A stretch of DNA of 45,708 bases from Erythrobacteraceae bacterium (GTDB lineage Bacteria > Pseudomonadota > Alphaproteobacteria > Sphingomonadales > Sphingomonadaceae): contig JAIYEK010000294.1 in assembly GCA_027487015.1 (NCBI GenBank), positions 1 to 45,708 on the forward strand. The letters run 5' to 3'. The notes below the pieces were generated by a model that had not been told where the DNA came from, ran no database searches, and was given only the letters and a program-made list of their open reading frames with translations. A program made the translations under genes and the position numbers. This document shows, one piece after another, positions 8,344 through 16,300 of the stretch (its first letter is position 1; each line of letters opens with the position of its first letter).

Positions 8344-8372
8344 TTGGCTTAGCTATATACTTAGCCAAGGAG
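8344..8372 (+). promoter_or_regulatory. Near-palindromic operator, -10 and RBS of the VapBC-like pair
   Basis: TTGGCT (8344-8349) and AGCCAA (8363-8368) are the perfect outer arms of a 25-bp near-palindrome. It encloses a -10-like TATACT (8356-8361). AAGGAG (8367-8372) then precedes ATG 8380. This matches autoregulation by a Phd-type antitoxin dimer. No convincing -35 box is visible. Confidence 0.6.
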
Positions 8373-8379
8373 TAACCTC

Positions 8380-8613
8380 ATGGCCCAGTTCTCGGTTCAC
8401 GACGCCAAGACCAACCTCTCTCGCCTCATCGCAGAAGCCTTGGCAGGCGGTGAGGTCGTGATCGCGCGCGGCAATGTGCCGGCCGTGCGTCTGGTGCCGG
8501 TGCACCCGCGCGGTCAACGCCGCTTCGGCGCGCTCAAGGGCAAGATCACGGTCGACACCCGGTTCGATGAGCCACTGCCCGATGATGAGCTCGAAGGGTG
8601 GGGTCTCGCTTGA
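8380..8613 (+). CDS. Phd/YefM-type antitoxin of a VapBC-like module
   Basis: The 77-aa protein shows the Phd/YefM fold signature: FSVHDAKTNLSRLIAEALAGGEVVIARGNVPAVRLVPV. The acidic C-terminal tail (FDEPLPDDELEGWG) would wrap the toxin. Length is normal. Start ATG 8380 has AAGGAG 7 nt upstream. Its stop overlaps the TTG start of the PIN toxin. Expected roles are neutralising the toxin and repressing the palindromic promoter. Confidence 0.9.
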   Translation: MAQFSVHDAKTNLSRLIAEALAGGEVVIARGNVPAVRLVPVHPRGQRRFGALKGKITVDTRFDEPLPDDELEGWGLA

Positions 8614-8996
8614 GGCTTCTGCTCGATACCCACGCGCTGATCTGGTGGTTGGCGGGTGACGATGCTCTCAGCCCCCGCGCCCGCGATGCCATTGCCGATG
8701 AGGCCAACGAGATAATCGTCAGCGCCGCCTCGGCGATGGAGATCACCACCAAATTCCGGATCGGTAAGCTGCCCGGCGCAGCTTTGCTGGCACAGGACTT
8801 CGAGGCGATCATCGCCGAACAGGGCTTCGGCGAACTGCCGATCAGCGTCCACCATGCGAGGCTCGCGGGTGAAATGAACATCGCCCACAAGGATCCGTTC
8901 GATCGTCTGCTGATCGCACAGGCGCAGGCCGAAGACATGGTTCTGGTTTCAAACGAGGCGCTGTTTGACGGGTTCGCGATCAAGCGGCTGTGGTGA
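8610..8996 (+). CDS. VapC-like PIN-domain ribonuclease toxin
   Basis: The 128-aa protein is a compact PIN domain. It opens with RLLLDTHALIWWLAGD (first catalytic Asp), then SAASAMEITTKFRIGKL (Glu), and DPFDRLLIAQA (third acidic site) followed by VLVSNEALFDGF. PIN toxins cleave tRNA or rRNA using Mg2+. The track start GTG 8598 is less likely than TTG 8610. TTG gives the family's usual MRLLLDTH start, has GGTGGGG 6 nt upstream and overlaps the antitoxin stop. It forms a complete toxin-antitoxin pair that could stabilise the island. Confidence 0.9.
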   Translation: MRLLLDTHALIWWLAGDDALSPRARDAIADEANEIIVSAASAMEITTKFRIGKLPGAALLAQDFEAIIAEQGFGELPISVHHARLAGEMNIAHKDPFDRLLIAQAQAEDMVLVSNEALFDGFAIKRLW

Positions 8997-9073
8997 CCTC
9001 CACATCAGGATCTGGGCCAGATCGGCTTGGCTAGGGGCGGGGCGGTGAGCGCCACGCTCAGGCCGTCAGCAGC

Positions 9074-9102
9074 TTGGTTCACGTCAGCTGCGGCACTATA
9101 TT
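9074..9102 (+). promoter_or_regulatory. Likely promoter of the orphan DUF2384 gene
   Basis: TTGGTT (9074-9079) and TATATT (9097-9102) are 17 bp apart. They precede ATG 9128 by a short leader that contains a GCGGAG ribosome binding site. Confidence 0.5.
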
Positions 9103-9127
9103 GGGCGAGAAGTAGCGGAGCATTGCG

Positions 9128-9478
9128 ATGTCGATCCAAGCCTACGCAGAGAATGGCACCTTTGCCCCGCGCAAGATTGCCGCAACGCTGCGCACCACCA
9201 GCGATGAACTCGCCCGCACGCTCGGCCTCGGCAAGGACGCCATCCAGCGCAAGGACCGGATCACCTCGAACCGCACCCAGCGCCGCATCCGCCACATGAT
9301 CGAGGTGCTTGGAAAGGTCGAGCCCCGCCTCGGCTCGCCCCTGCTGGCCTATGCCTGGTACCGCTCAGAACCGCTGCCGGGCTTCTCCGGCCAAACCGCG
9401 ATGCATCTGGTCCAGAGCAACCGGGCGGACGAGGTATTGACCTATATCGACGCCGTCGACGCGGGCATTCACGCCTAG
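9128..9478 (+). CDS. Orphan DUF2384 (Xre/MbcA/ParS-like) antitoxin-like protein
   Basis: The 116-aa protein resembles the C-terminal two thirds of DUF2384 antitoxins. It has LGLGKDAIQRKDRI, RRIRHMIEVLGKVEP, then AYAWYRSEPLPGFSGQTAMHLV, the typical WF..P...F.G..P..L block. No RES toxin is next to it: the next gene is on the opposite strand and unrelated. It is a second, divergent DUF2384 in the same island. It could be a remnant, an anti-addiction antitoxin against foreign RES toxins, or a stand-alone regulator. Start ATG 9128 has GCGGAG 8 nt upstream. Confidence 0.78.
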   Translation: MSIQAYAENGTFAPRKIAATLRTTSDELARTLGLGKDAIQRKDRITSNRTQRRIRHMIEVLGKVEPRLGSPLLAYAWYRSEPLPGFSGQTAMHLVQSNRADEVLTYIDAVDAGIHA

Positions 9479-9493
9479 CATCCAGCCATCGGG

Positions 9494-9560
9494 TTTGATG
9501 ATCGTCTGTGAACACCAAGGCAGTTTGATATAGGCAAAACCCTGTTCCACGATCATCAAA
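9494..9560. repeat. Perfect 12-bp inverted repeat with a 43-bp spacer
   Basis: TTTGATGATCGT (9494-9505) faces ACGATCATCAAA (9549-9560). It sits between the converging ends of the orphan DUF2384 gene and the STAND operon. There is no T-tract, so it is not a standard intrinsic terminator. It could be a factor-binding site, a long hairpin or the trace of a small mobile unit. Confidence 0.6.
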
Positions 9561-9630
9561 TGCGGTCAGCAGGTTGAAGTTCTGCGGAAGATCCTCGCGG
9601 GCCTGTCATCACCGAAATCTCTCGGTACCT

Positions 9631-12600
9631 CTAGTCCTGCGGCAGGCCCAGACGGTCCCTGAGCTGATGTCCCAGCGTTTCGCCGCCTGGCAGGAATGTG
9701 TATCTGTCGATCGCTTCGAGCGTCGCCGTCCTGTCGAGGCATGCGAGTTCGAATAGTCTCGTAAGCGGATCCGGGCGCTCGCCCGATGATTCAATGATCT
9801 TCCACACCAGCTGGTCGAGAGTGCCCCCTGTTTCATGCGCGACCAGCGCGTCCAAGAGGCGTTCGCGGCGAGCGATTTCATTCTCTTCCGGATCGGTCTC
9901 GCCGCGATGCGGCGAGCCTGCGTAATAAATTAGCTTCGACCGCGCCTCATCTAACGGGCTGCACGCGACCTCCAGGGCGAGATCCTCGAGCGATGGCAGA
10001 GCGGCTGGGCTGAAACGATAGAGCATGATTTCAAGGACGTTCGCCGCAATGGATGCGTCCTCCGGCCCACGCGTAATCAGCACCTGCAGCATCTCAAGAA
10101 GCGGCGCTGGCGCTATAGATTCGAAGATATGACCCGGCATGGTCGAAAGCAGCCATTTGCGTCTGCCTTCCGGCGGCTCGCGCGCAAGCAGATCCTGAAC
10201 GCGGGGCAGTCCGTCTTCGCCGAGCACGGAAACAGCATCCCAGAAAACTAAATTCGGCACTGCGGACCACAGCAGCGCGAGCTCCTCGGTCGCTTGTATA
10301 TCTTCGCCGGCACGCAGCTGAATTACGCGTAGCGTCGCGCGGAGCGGCGGTGCATCGATCTTAGTTAGAAGGCTGCTCGCCGCCGCGCCCAGAGCTTTGG
10401 TAAGTTCTGCGGCGTGCCCTAGGTCCTCATGGTTTTCCAGGACAATGCGCCATAAGCGCTCGACCACGAAATTCTCGACATCAGGAGTAGTGAGCTCGAC
10501 CTCAGCGAGGAATTTTGCTGCTGCTATCGGTGCTGCGGCGATCGGCACCTCAATGGCACTCGGTACCCGCAAGCGATGCGCCCAGCTTTCGCGAAGGGCT
10601 GCTTCAGGCGCGGCCTGGGCGGCTCGGAACAGCAGGAACTCGCCTACAGCTTTGTGCAATGGGTCCTCGTTGCCAGCAAGCTCAATGAGCTGCGGAAGCA
10701 GGCCGACAGGGTCTTCGTCCGTCGCGCGTTCGGCGGCCATCGCCCAGCGCGAGATCCATCGGCCGACCTGATTACCCTGCCAGTATTTGCCACGCCAGTC
10801 GTCTGCGTCCTCGCCATCGAGCAGTGGCCGTAACAGGTCGAAGCGCATACGTCCCGGCAAGGCGATTTCGATCAGCATCTCGCCAAGATTGCTCGCCACC
10901 AGCATGAGATTGTTGTCTTGCCAAAGGCCAATCGCCTGTTTGATCCGCTTTTCTACAGCAGCCGGATCGCGCAGTTCAAGCAGGGCACGCGCAACAGCAT
11001 CAAGGCGAGCGGACAGACCCGGACGCGCATCGCTGAGAAGTTTCTCGAGTGCTGCATCTGCTCTACCTTGTTCCTCGCGGCGCGCGACAAGGAGTGCAAT
11101 GGCGCCTACGAACAGCGGATCGTCGCGGCCTGCGTCGAGCGCCTTTATCGCGTCATCGATATCCATCCGGCGGGCCAGCAGGAATTCGGCGATATCGTCG
11201 ACGTCGAGCCGCAGCCCGCTTTCGCGCTGGATTAGACGATCCCGCTCGACCAGTACGTCAAGGGTGGGGACGACATCCGACGGTGGATCCGACGTGATCC
11301 AGCCGTCGTTTGCGACAAGCAACTGGTCGCCAAGCCAATCCAGCGCCCGGTTCGCAGATACGCTTCCGATCCCGGCCGCTTTGGTTTCCGTCAACAGGTT
11401 CTGGTGCTCGAGCGCCAGAATATCGTATCGTGTCACGATCTCGCCGCCAGACCCGTATAACTTTGCGAACAGAGCGATCAGTGCCGGCGAATGCAGCCGG
11501 GCGCCCCGATGCTGGTCGGACGCGACACCATAGGCCCTATAGACCCGCTCCGCTTCGTCACGATCAAGCGCTGCCAGCTCGAAGCTCGCGAAATTGCTGC
11601 CACCTTCCCCGGAAAACGCTAAGTTCTTGAGACGTGACACTTGCGAACTGAGGTGCGCCCAAGCCTCTCGACGTGCTGTCAGGATGAGCCGGACGGAGGC
11701 GCTATTTGTGAGGTCCAGCGCCGCCTCGAGCCAGCCCGGCAGCGTCTCACGGACATCCGATACCACCCGGTCGAGCCCATCCACAGCAAGTAGACGGTTG
11801 TCGGCATCTAGCCAGGACCACAGCGCCTGGTCCAAGCGCTCTGGTGCGATTCCTTCCAGTCTTTGGGCCGTGAGCATGCGCTCCAGTGTGTCCACCGGGG
11901 TGCGGTCACTTGGCGCAATTCTTTCGGCTGGAATCATTACCATTGCCCGCCCGGCGGGAGTCGTCTTTAGCAGCTGAGCGATCCAGCTTGTCTTGCCCTG
12001 TCCTGATCCTCCGATCACAGTGAATAGTCGGGCGGGCGCTTCGAGAAAATCCGCGAATGCCGCAGCGAGCCCGGCGCGTGCGACATAGGGCTTCACATCG
12101 AGACGCCCGTCACTGCGCATCCTTGCCAGTTGGTTCTTGCAGAGACGTTCCACCAGACGATCGATTTCTGCATTTGAGGCTTGCAGGGGGCCATCTTCGG
12201 GAGATCGGAAGAACTGGCGCCTTATTCCCGGATGACGATGCAGTTTTCGAGCAATCGCCTCGGGACCAACGTGTGCGAGACGAAGGCGCGCCGCGATCTC
12301 CAGTGCTTCAAGTTCCTCGGCGTGGTCGGCCGCTTTATCGGGCAGAACGCGAAGCGTAACGTGGTTGGACCGCGCACCGACGAACAGGCCCGGAAGGAGC
12401 GCACGAAGCTTGGCCTCGCTATCGGGGGCGTCGATGAGCTGTCGGGCCTCCTCGGTGAGTCCCGAGGCAGTCCAAAACTGATATTGCGTGCCCGGCTGCG
12501 GCATAAGGCTGCGATCACGTACCGCGTAAAGCGCGAAGCGGAGAATTTCCGTAGCGATGGCGTTCTGTCCCATCGGCCGGGCGAGCCGTTTGCACTGAGC

Positions 12601-12861
12601 AATGCCGGTCACTGCGCCGCGTCGCAGCAAGATGTCGCGCGCCTTGTCGGCTCCGGCGCGGAGCAATGACACGCTGTCGAAGAAACTCTCGCTGCCGGCC
12701 TCCTCGCTGAGAAGGTAATAGCAAAGTATCTCGAAATGACGCGGATCAAGCTCGGTCAGCGGCAGCAACGGCGCCTGTGCGGTGACATGCGTCAGTCCAG
12801 CGCGAGAACCAAGTTCCGCGCGCAGTGTCTCCTCGTCCGGTGTATATTCTCTGTCGCTCAT
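9631..12861 (-). CDS. STAND-like NTPase with Mrr-like nuclease domain (putative defence protein)
   Basis: This 1076-aa protein starts with a restriction-endonuclease-like domain (about 35-170). HFEILCYYLL is followed by D76 in GADKARDILL and a Q89-C-K91 motif, the Mrr-type D...QxK active site. A P-loop NTPase follows: Walker A GGSGQGKTSW near residue 285 and Walker B LLAVDGLDRV near 360. A long helical C-terminal half (about 550-1076) looks like a repeat-type sensor. This nuclease-NTPase-sensor order is that of Avs/NLR-like anti-phage proteins, in which ligand binding triggers oligomerisation and DNA cutting. It is the last gene of a four-gene operon; ATG 12861 overlaps the upstream stop by 4 bp. 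The specific family is unassigned. Confidence 0.8.
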   Translation of the reverse strand: MSDREYTPDEETLRAELGSRAGLTHVTAQAPLLPLTELDPRHFEILCYYLLSEEAGSESFFDSVSLLRAGADKARDILLRRGAVTGIAQCKRLARPMGQNAIATEILRFALYAVRDRSLMPQPGTQYQFWTASGLTEEARQLIDAPDSEAKLRALLPGLFVGARSNHVTLRVLPDKAADHAEELEALEIAARLRLAHVGPEAIARKLHRHPGIRRQFFRSPEDGPLQASNAEIDRLVERLCKNQLARMRSDGRLDVKPYVARAGLAAAFADFLEAPARLFTVIGGSGQGKTSWIAQLLKTTPAGRAMVMIPAERIAPSDRTPVDTLERMLTAQRLEGIAPERLDQALWSWLDADNRLLAVDGLDRVVSDVRETLPGWLEAALDLTNSASVRLILTARREAWAHLSSQVSRLKNLAFSGEGGSNFASFELAALDRDEAERVYRAYGVASDQHRGARLHSPALIALFAKLYGSGGEIVTRYDILALEHQNLLTETKAAGIGSVSANRALDWLGDQLLVANDGWITSDPPSDVVPTLDVLVERDRLIQRESGLRLDVDDIAEFLLARRMDIDDAIKALDAGRDDPLFVGAIALLVARREEQGRADAALEKLLSDARPGLSARLDAVARALLELRDPAAVEKRIKQAIGLWQDNNLMLVASNLGEMLIEIALPGRMRFDLLRPLLDGEDADDWRGKYWQGNQVGRWISRWAMAAERATDEDPVGLLPQLIELAGNEDPLHKAVGEFLLFRAAQAAPEAALRESWAHRLRVPSAIEVPIAAAPIAAAKFLAEVELTTPDVENFVVERLWRIVLENHEDLGHAAELTKALGAAASSLLTKIDAPPLRATLRVIQLRAGEDIQATEELALLWSAVPNLVFWDAVSVLGEDGLPRVQDLLAREPPEGRRKWLLSTMPGHIFESIAPAPLLEMLQVLITRGPEDASIAANVLEIMLYRFSPAALPSLEDLALEVACSPLDEARSKLIYYAGSPHRGETDPEENEIARRERLLDALVAHETGGTLDQLVWKIIESSGERPDPLTRLFELACLDRTATLEAIDRYTFLPGGETLGHQLRDRLGLPQD

Positions 12862-13172
12862 GTCGACCCAGTCGGGCTCGATGTCCCGATCAAGGCTTCA
12901 GGCGGTGGCTTCTTGAAATAACGGCGCACCGCATCGTCATGATAATCGGCGAGCCAGTCGTATTTCTCGCGCACATGGGGATCCTCGATGGCCGCACGCG
13001 CGGTGAGGATCTGCTGGCGGTGCAAGAGGGTCAGCGCTTCAAGGTCGCGAACAGGTGCCGCGGAGCGAACCCTTTCACGTGTGATAGTATCGGCGTACCT
13101 GTAGAGTGCGCGCTCATCCCCGGTGAGGGCGCCATCGATCTCGCCCAGAAACAACGGCAGATAATCGACCAT
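12858..13172 (-). CDS. Small unknown protein between the two NTPases (104 aa)
   Basis: I do not recognise this 104-aa protein. It appears soluble and largely helical: LPLFLGEIDGALTGDERALYRYADTITRERV, then LEALTLLHRQQILTARAAI and EKYDWLADYHDDAVRRYF, with a disordered Ser/Thr/Pro tail. ATG 13172 overlaps the preceding TAA by one base (TAATG), and its stop overlaps the next ATG (ATGA). That tight coupling argues it is real and made in step with the NTPases. The track's start at 13265 lies inside the previous gene. A regulator, inhibitor or adaptor role is possible. Confidence 0.65.
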   Translation of the reverse strand: MVDYLPLFLGEIDGALTGDERALYRYADTITRERVRSAAPVRDLEALTLLHRQQILTARAAIEDPHVREKYDWLADYHDDAVRRYFKKPPPEALIGTSSPTGST

Positions 13173-13372
13173 TAGTATCGCAGGTTCAGCCAAAAACGAT
13201 CGATCGGGTAAACGGCCTCCGCCATCTCCTGATGCATTGCCAATATTCGTCTGGACAGTTGGCAAATTGGCGTTTTCCTCCGCAATACGGGATGGCGTAT
13301 CATGGCTTTGAAGAAATTGAGCCGCCAGTTGAAAGGCTCCGTAAACGCGATTGTGCTCAAGACGTCCGCCAC
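13172..13372 (-). CDS. Small unknown protein between the two NTPases (66 aa)
   Basis: This 66-aa ORF begins at GTG 13372, inside the last codons of the upstream NTPase gene (16-bp overlap), and ends in a TAATG junction with the next gene. The sequence (TEPFNWRLNFFKAMIRHPVLRRKTP, then RRILAMHQEMAEAVYPIDRFWLNLRY) is basic, aromatic and helix-prone, with no known motif. Support comes from the overlapping gene arrangement. A strong ribosome binding site is not visible, so translation may depend on coupling. Confidence 0.5.
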   Translation of the reverse strand: MADVLSTIAFTEPFNWRLNFFKAMIRHPVLRRKTPICQLSRRILAMHQEMAEAVYPIDRFWLNLRY

Positions 13373-16300
13373 GGTCCGACTGTCTTTATAATTTTACGAC
13401 CGAGAAACTCCTTGTCGAGGTTTTTCTCCTGAGACTTCATTGCACTCTGAAGTTCATCCCTGTTCGCCCGAAAATGGGCAAGACGCCGAGGTACGCGGCT
13501 TGCGGCGTCATCTGGGGGCAGCATCCAGACGTGCCCCCGCCGGTCGATACACGAGAGGAGCAAGGTCCATGCAGCGAAGGCATCATCGTCCTCCCCAACT
13601 GCCCAGTAGGTGTCCCACCAGTGCCGCGCGAACACTCCTCTCCTCACCCAAGCGTCCGCTGCGCGTATACGAGAGACACGGAGACTTTCAGCGGGTCCAA
13701 CGGGCCACTCTGGCACAACGCCATCCCAACAAGGATCAAACGCCTGGATCATGCGGCCGCGTTGAAAACGCCAGGTCACCCCTGAGGATGCGTCCGCCTC
13801 GACCATCGCTTTAAGCCAGCTACTGCCTCCGTTCATGGATGCAGCAAGGACGACATCAAACAGCGAATGGTCCGTCGTCGCGTCTGAAAGCACCCGCTGA
13901 CGGATGGTCTCCGGGCAGTCCTGCATACGAAACGCGATGTGGATCAGCTTGTCCACGCCTCCTTCGCTGACGAACCTAGTCGAGAGGGTTTGTCGGAGCG
14001 CGAGCCAAAGCATTTCGCCGCGCAGAGGATCGCCTTCGAGCAGCGCCTCGCAAAGCGCGACAAATAATCCCTCGCTCCGCAGGACGCGGCGTCGGAAGTC
14101 CGCACTGGGCTCCTCCATTCCTTCTAGCCAAGCGTCGATTACGGCTGGTGCGTGCTCAATGAACGGGAGGAGATCTAGTTTACGGAAATCCCGCATGTGG
14201 AGCGAGGCGCCTTCCATCCGCACTTGCTCTATACGCTGCTTTGCAGTCTCCACCGCTTTTTCGCGGATCTCACGACGAAGATCGGCGTCCATCGCGGCCT
14301 TCAAACCCCCTAGCAAACCATCTTCATGACCGTAGCAAATGGTCATGGTCACGGCGGCGGGATCCTCAGCGCGCCGCTGGTCAACTATAGTGATTGCCGA
14401 ACCTGGGTCCAAAGGTTCCGGAGCCGGTGCCTCCACAACATGGCGTAGGATGGACGTCGCGATATCGACATCTTCAGGCGATCCACCGCGCATGGCCACT
14501 GCCCTCGGCAGCAGCCATGGCGCAAGCGACGGGGCCACCTGATCGAACGGAATTCCAACGGTAGCCGCCGTCAAGGCCAACGAGCCGAAATGATCGATCC
14601 AGAGCGACGTCCCCCCGGTCCAGTGCCATCCATCAGCCGCCAAAGTGCGCCCGAGGCGCCTAGCGTCGGACTCGTAGAGCAGGCGCATCGCAATTCCGCG
14701 CCTTTGCTCATCCGGGTCGTTGACCCGCTCCGAGATCCAATCCCAGCTGGTGTCGCCGATTGGGGCTTGGGCCATCGCGAATAACATCAGGAGCTGAGAC
14801 ACGGTATCTGAAGCGGCGTCGCAGTAGCGCAGAACCAGAGCGTCAACATCCGCCTCGCTTAGCGGAAGAAGCAGGTCGCCGTAGTCACTGTAGACGCTAC
14901 TGAGGCCAGCCTGGAGGATGTGATCTACGCGTTCGACTGCCGGAAGATCAAGCAGTTCGATCAAAACCATACGGCTATGGACGTCGCTCTCAGAGTGTAC
15001 GCCTGGCCCGACCGGGGCCACACGGACCTCGCGGGCTGCGGCCCGAACCTCGTCGTCCACGAGCAGCAATTGCTCTGTCGATCTGACGGCAGCCGTTGAT
15101 CGAGCCGCGTCATCACGGTCCGGTAGCCCTGTCAGCTTTCGGCGATGGAGTGCTGCGAGCGCATCGGGCACCAATCGGGCTGCAGCCGCGGTAATTTCCC
15201 CGAAGTTGTGATCCTCAATCGAATGATACTCGCCACGGTCGAGCGTAGAGACGTCGATCGACTGCAATGCCTGCCGCATCTCATGCACAAACGAGGCGGG
15301 CGGTTCCAGGCGATAATCTGTCCAGAAGCCCTTCGCCCTGTCGATCCGCCGACGAAGGGGCAAGCGATGGTCGAGCAAGGTTTGGTCGACATGCCGTCGC
15401 TCGAGCGCGATCATGCTGTTGGCCGGGTCGTTTAAGTAATCGGCCTCGTAGGAGAGGCCCCGGTCGACGTCGGGATTCCGCTCCACAGCAAGCGCCTCCA
15501 GGTCTTCATCCCCGGAGAGCCAGAGCATGAGCGACCCCACGCGAGCGGGAAGCCAAGCCGCTACACCGGGTTCCGGCGTCAGTCGGAGCACTGCATCCGC
15601 TCTGGCCCTAAGCGCGGCCGCGGTTTCAGCGAAGTCAAAATGGTTGAGGAGGCATATCCACTTGAGGTGCTCCCAGTCGTCATTCCGCCGCAAGATCGCG
15701 ACCCTCAGCGCCGCGAGCTCAAGCACATCGATGGCCTGCGCGAGGCTGCCCGGTTCTAGGAGCTGTGCGACCGCCTCACCGAATTCCAGCCTGCTACGCT
15801 CCACGAACGTCACCTCGTGGCCGAGGACCGTGCGCGGCCCATCGGCGTCGGCCCCGACGCGCGCGACCATCGCCTGCGATCGGGAGCGTTCCTGATCGGG
15901 ATGGCGGCGGTCCGGTGGATCGACGTCCCTCGAGATCGTCGACAGCCACCGGACGCAGCGGCCGATCACGCGCGTCCTGCAATCGGAGTCTGCCGGAAGC
16001 GTACGCAACGCCTCGATGGCGAGCGCCTCCGGTGCTCCCGACGACGTCTCGACGATATCGAGGAGCGGGTCGCAAAGCGGCTGCGCCATTCTGACAACTT
16101 CCGACCGATGACGCTCAGGCAGGTTCTGCGAATGCAGCCAAGCCGAGACCAGGGGAGAGAGAAGGTCATCGCGCCCTGTCTCGCCCGCGAGCTGAATCGA
16201 GACCGCCGCCCGGAGGATCTCGGCCTTCTCGTCCAGGCCAGCGATGGGGTCCAGCCAGTTCTCAAGCGCGCGCTGCACGAGGTCCCGGTCCGCAAGGCCT

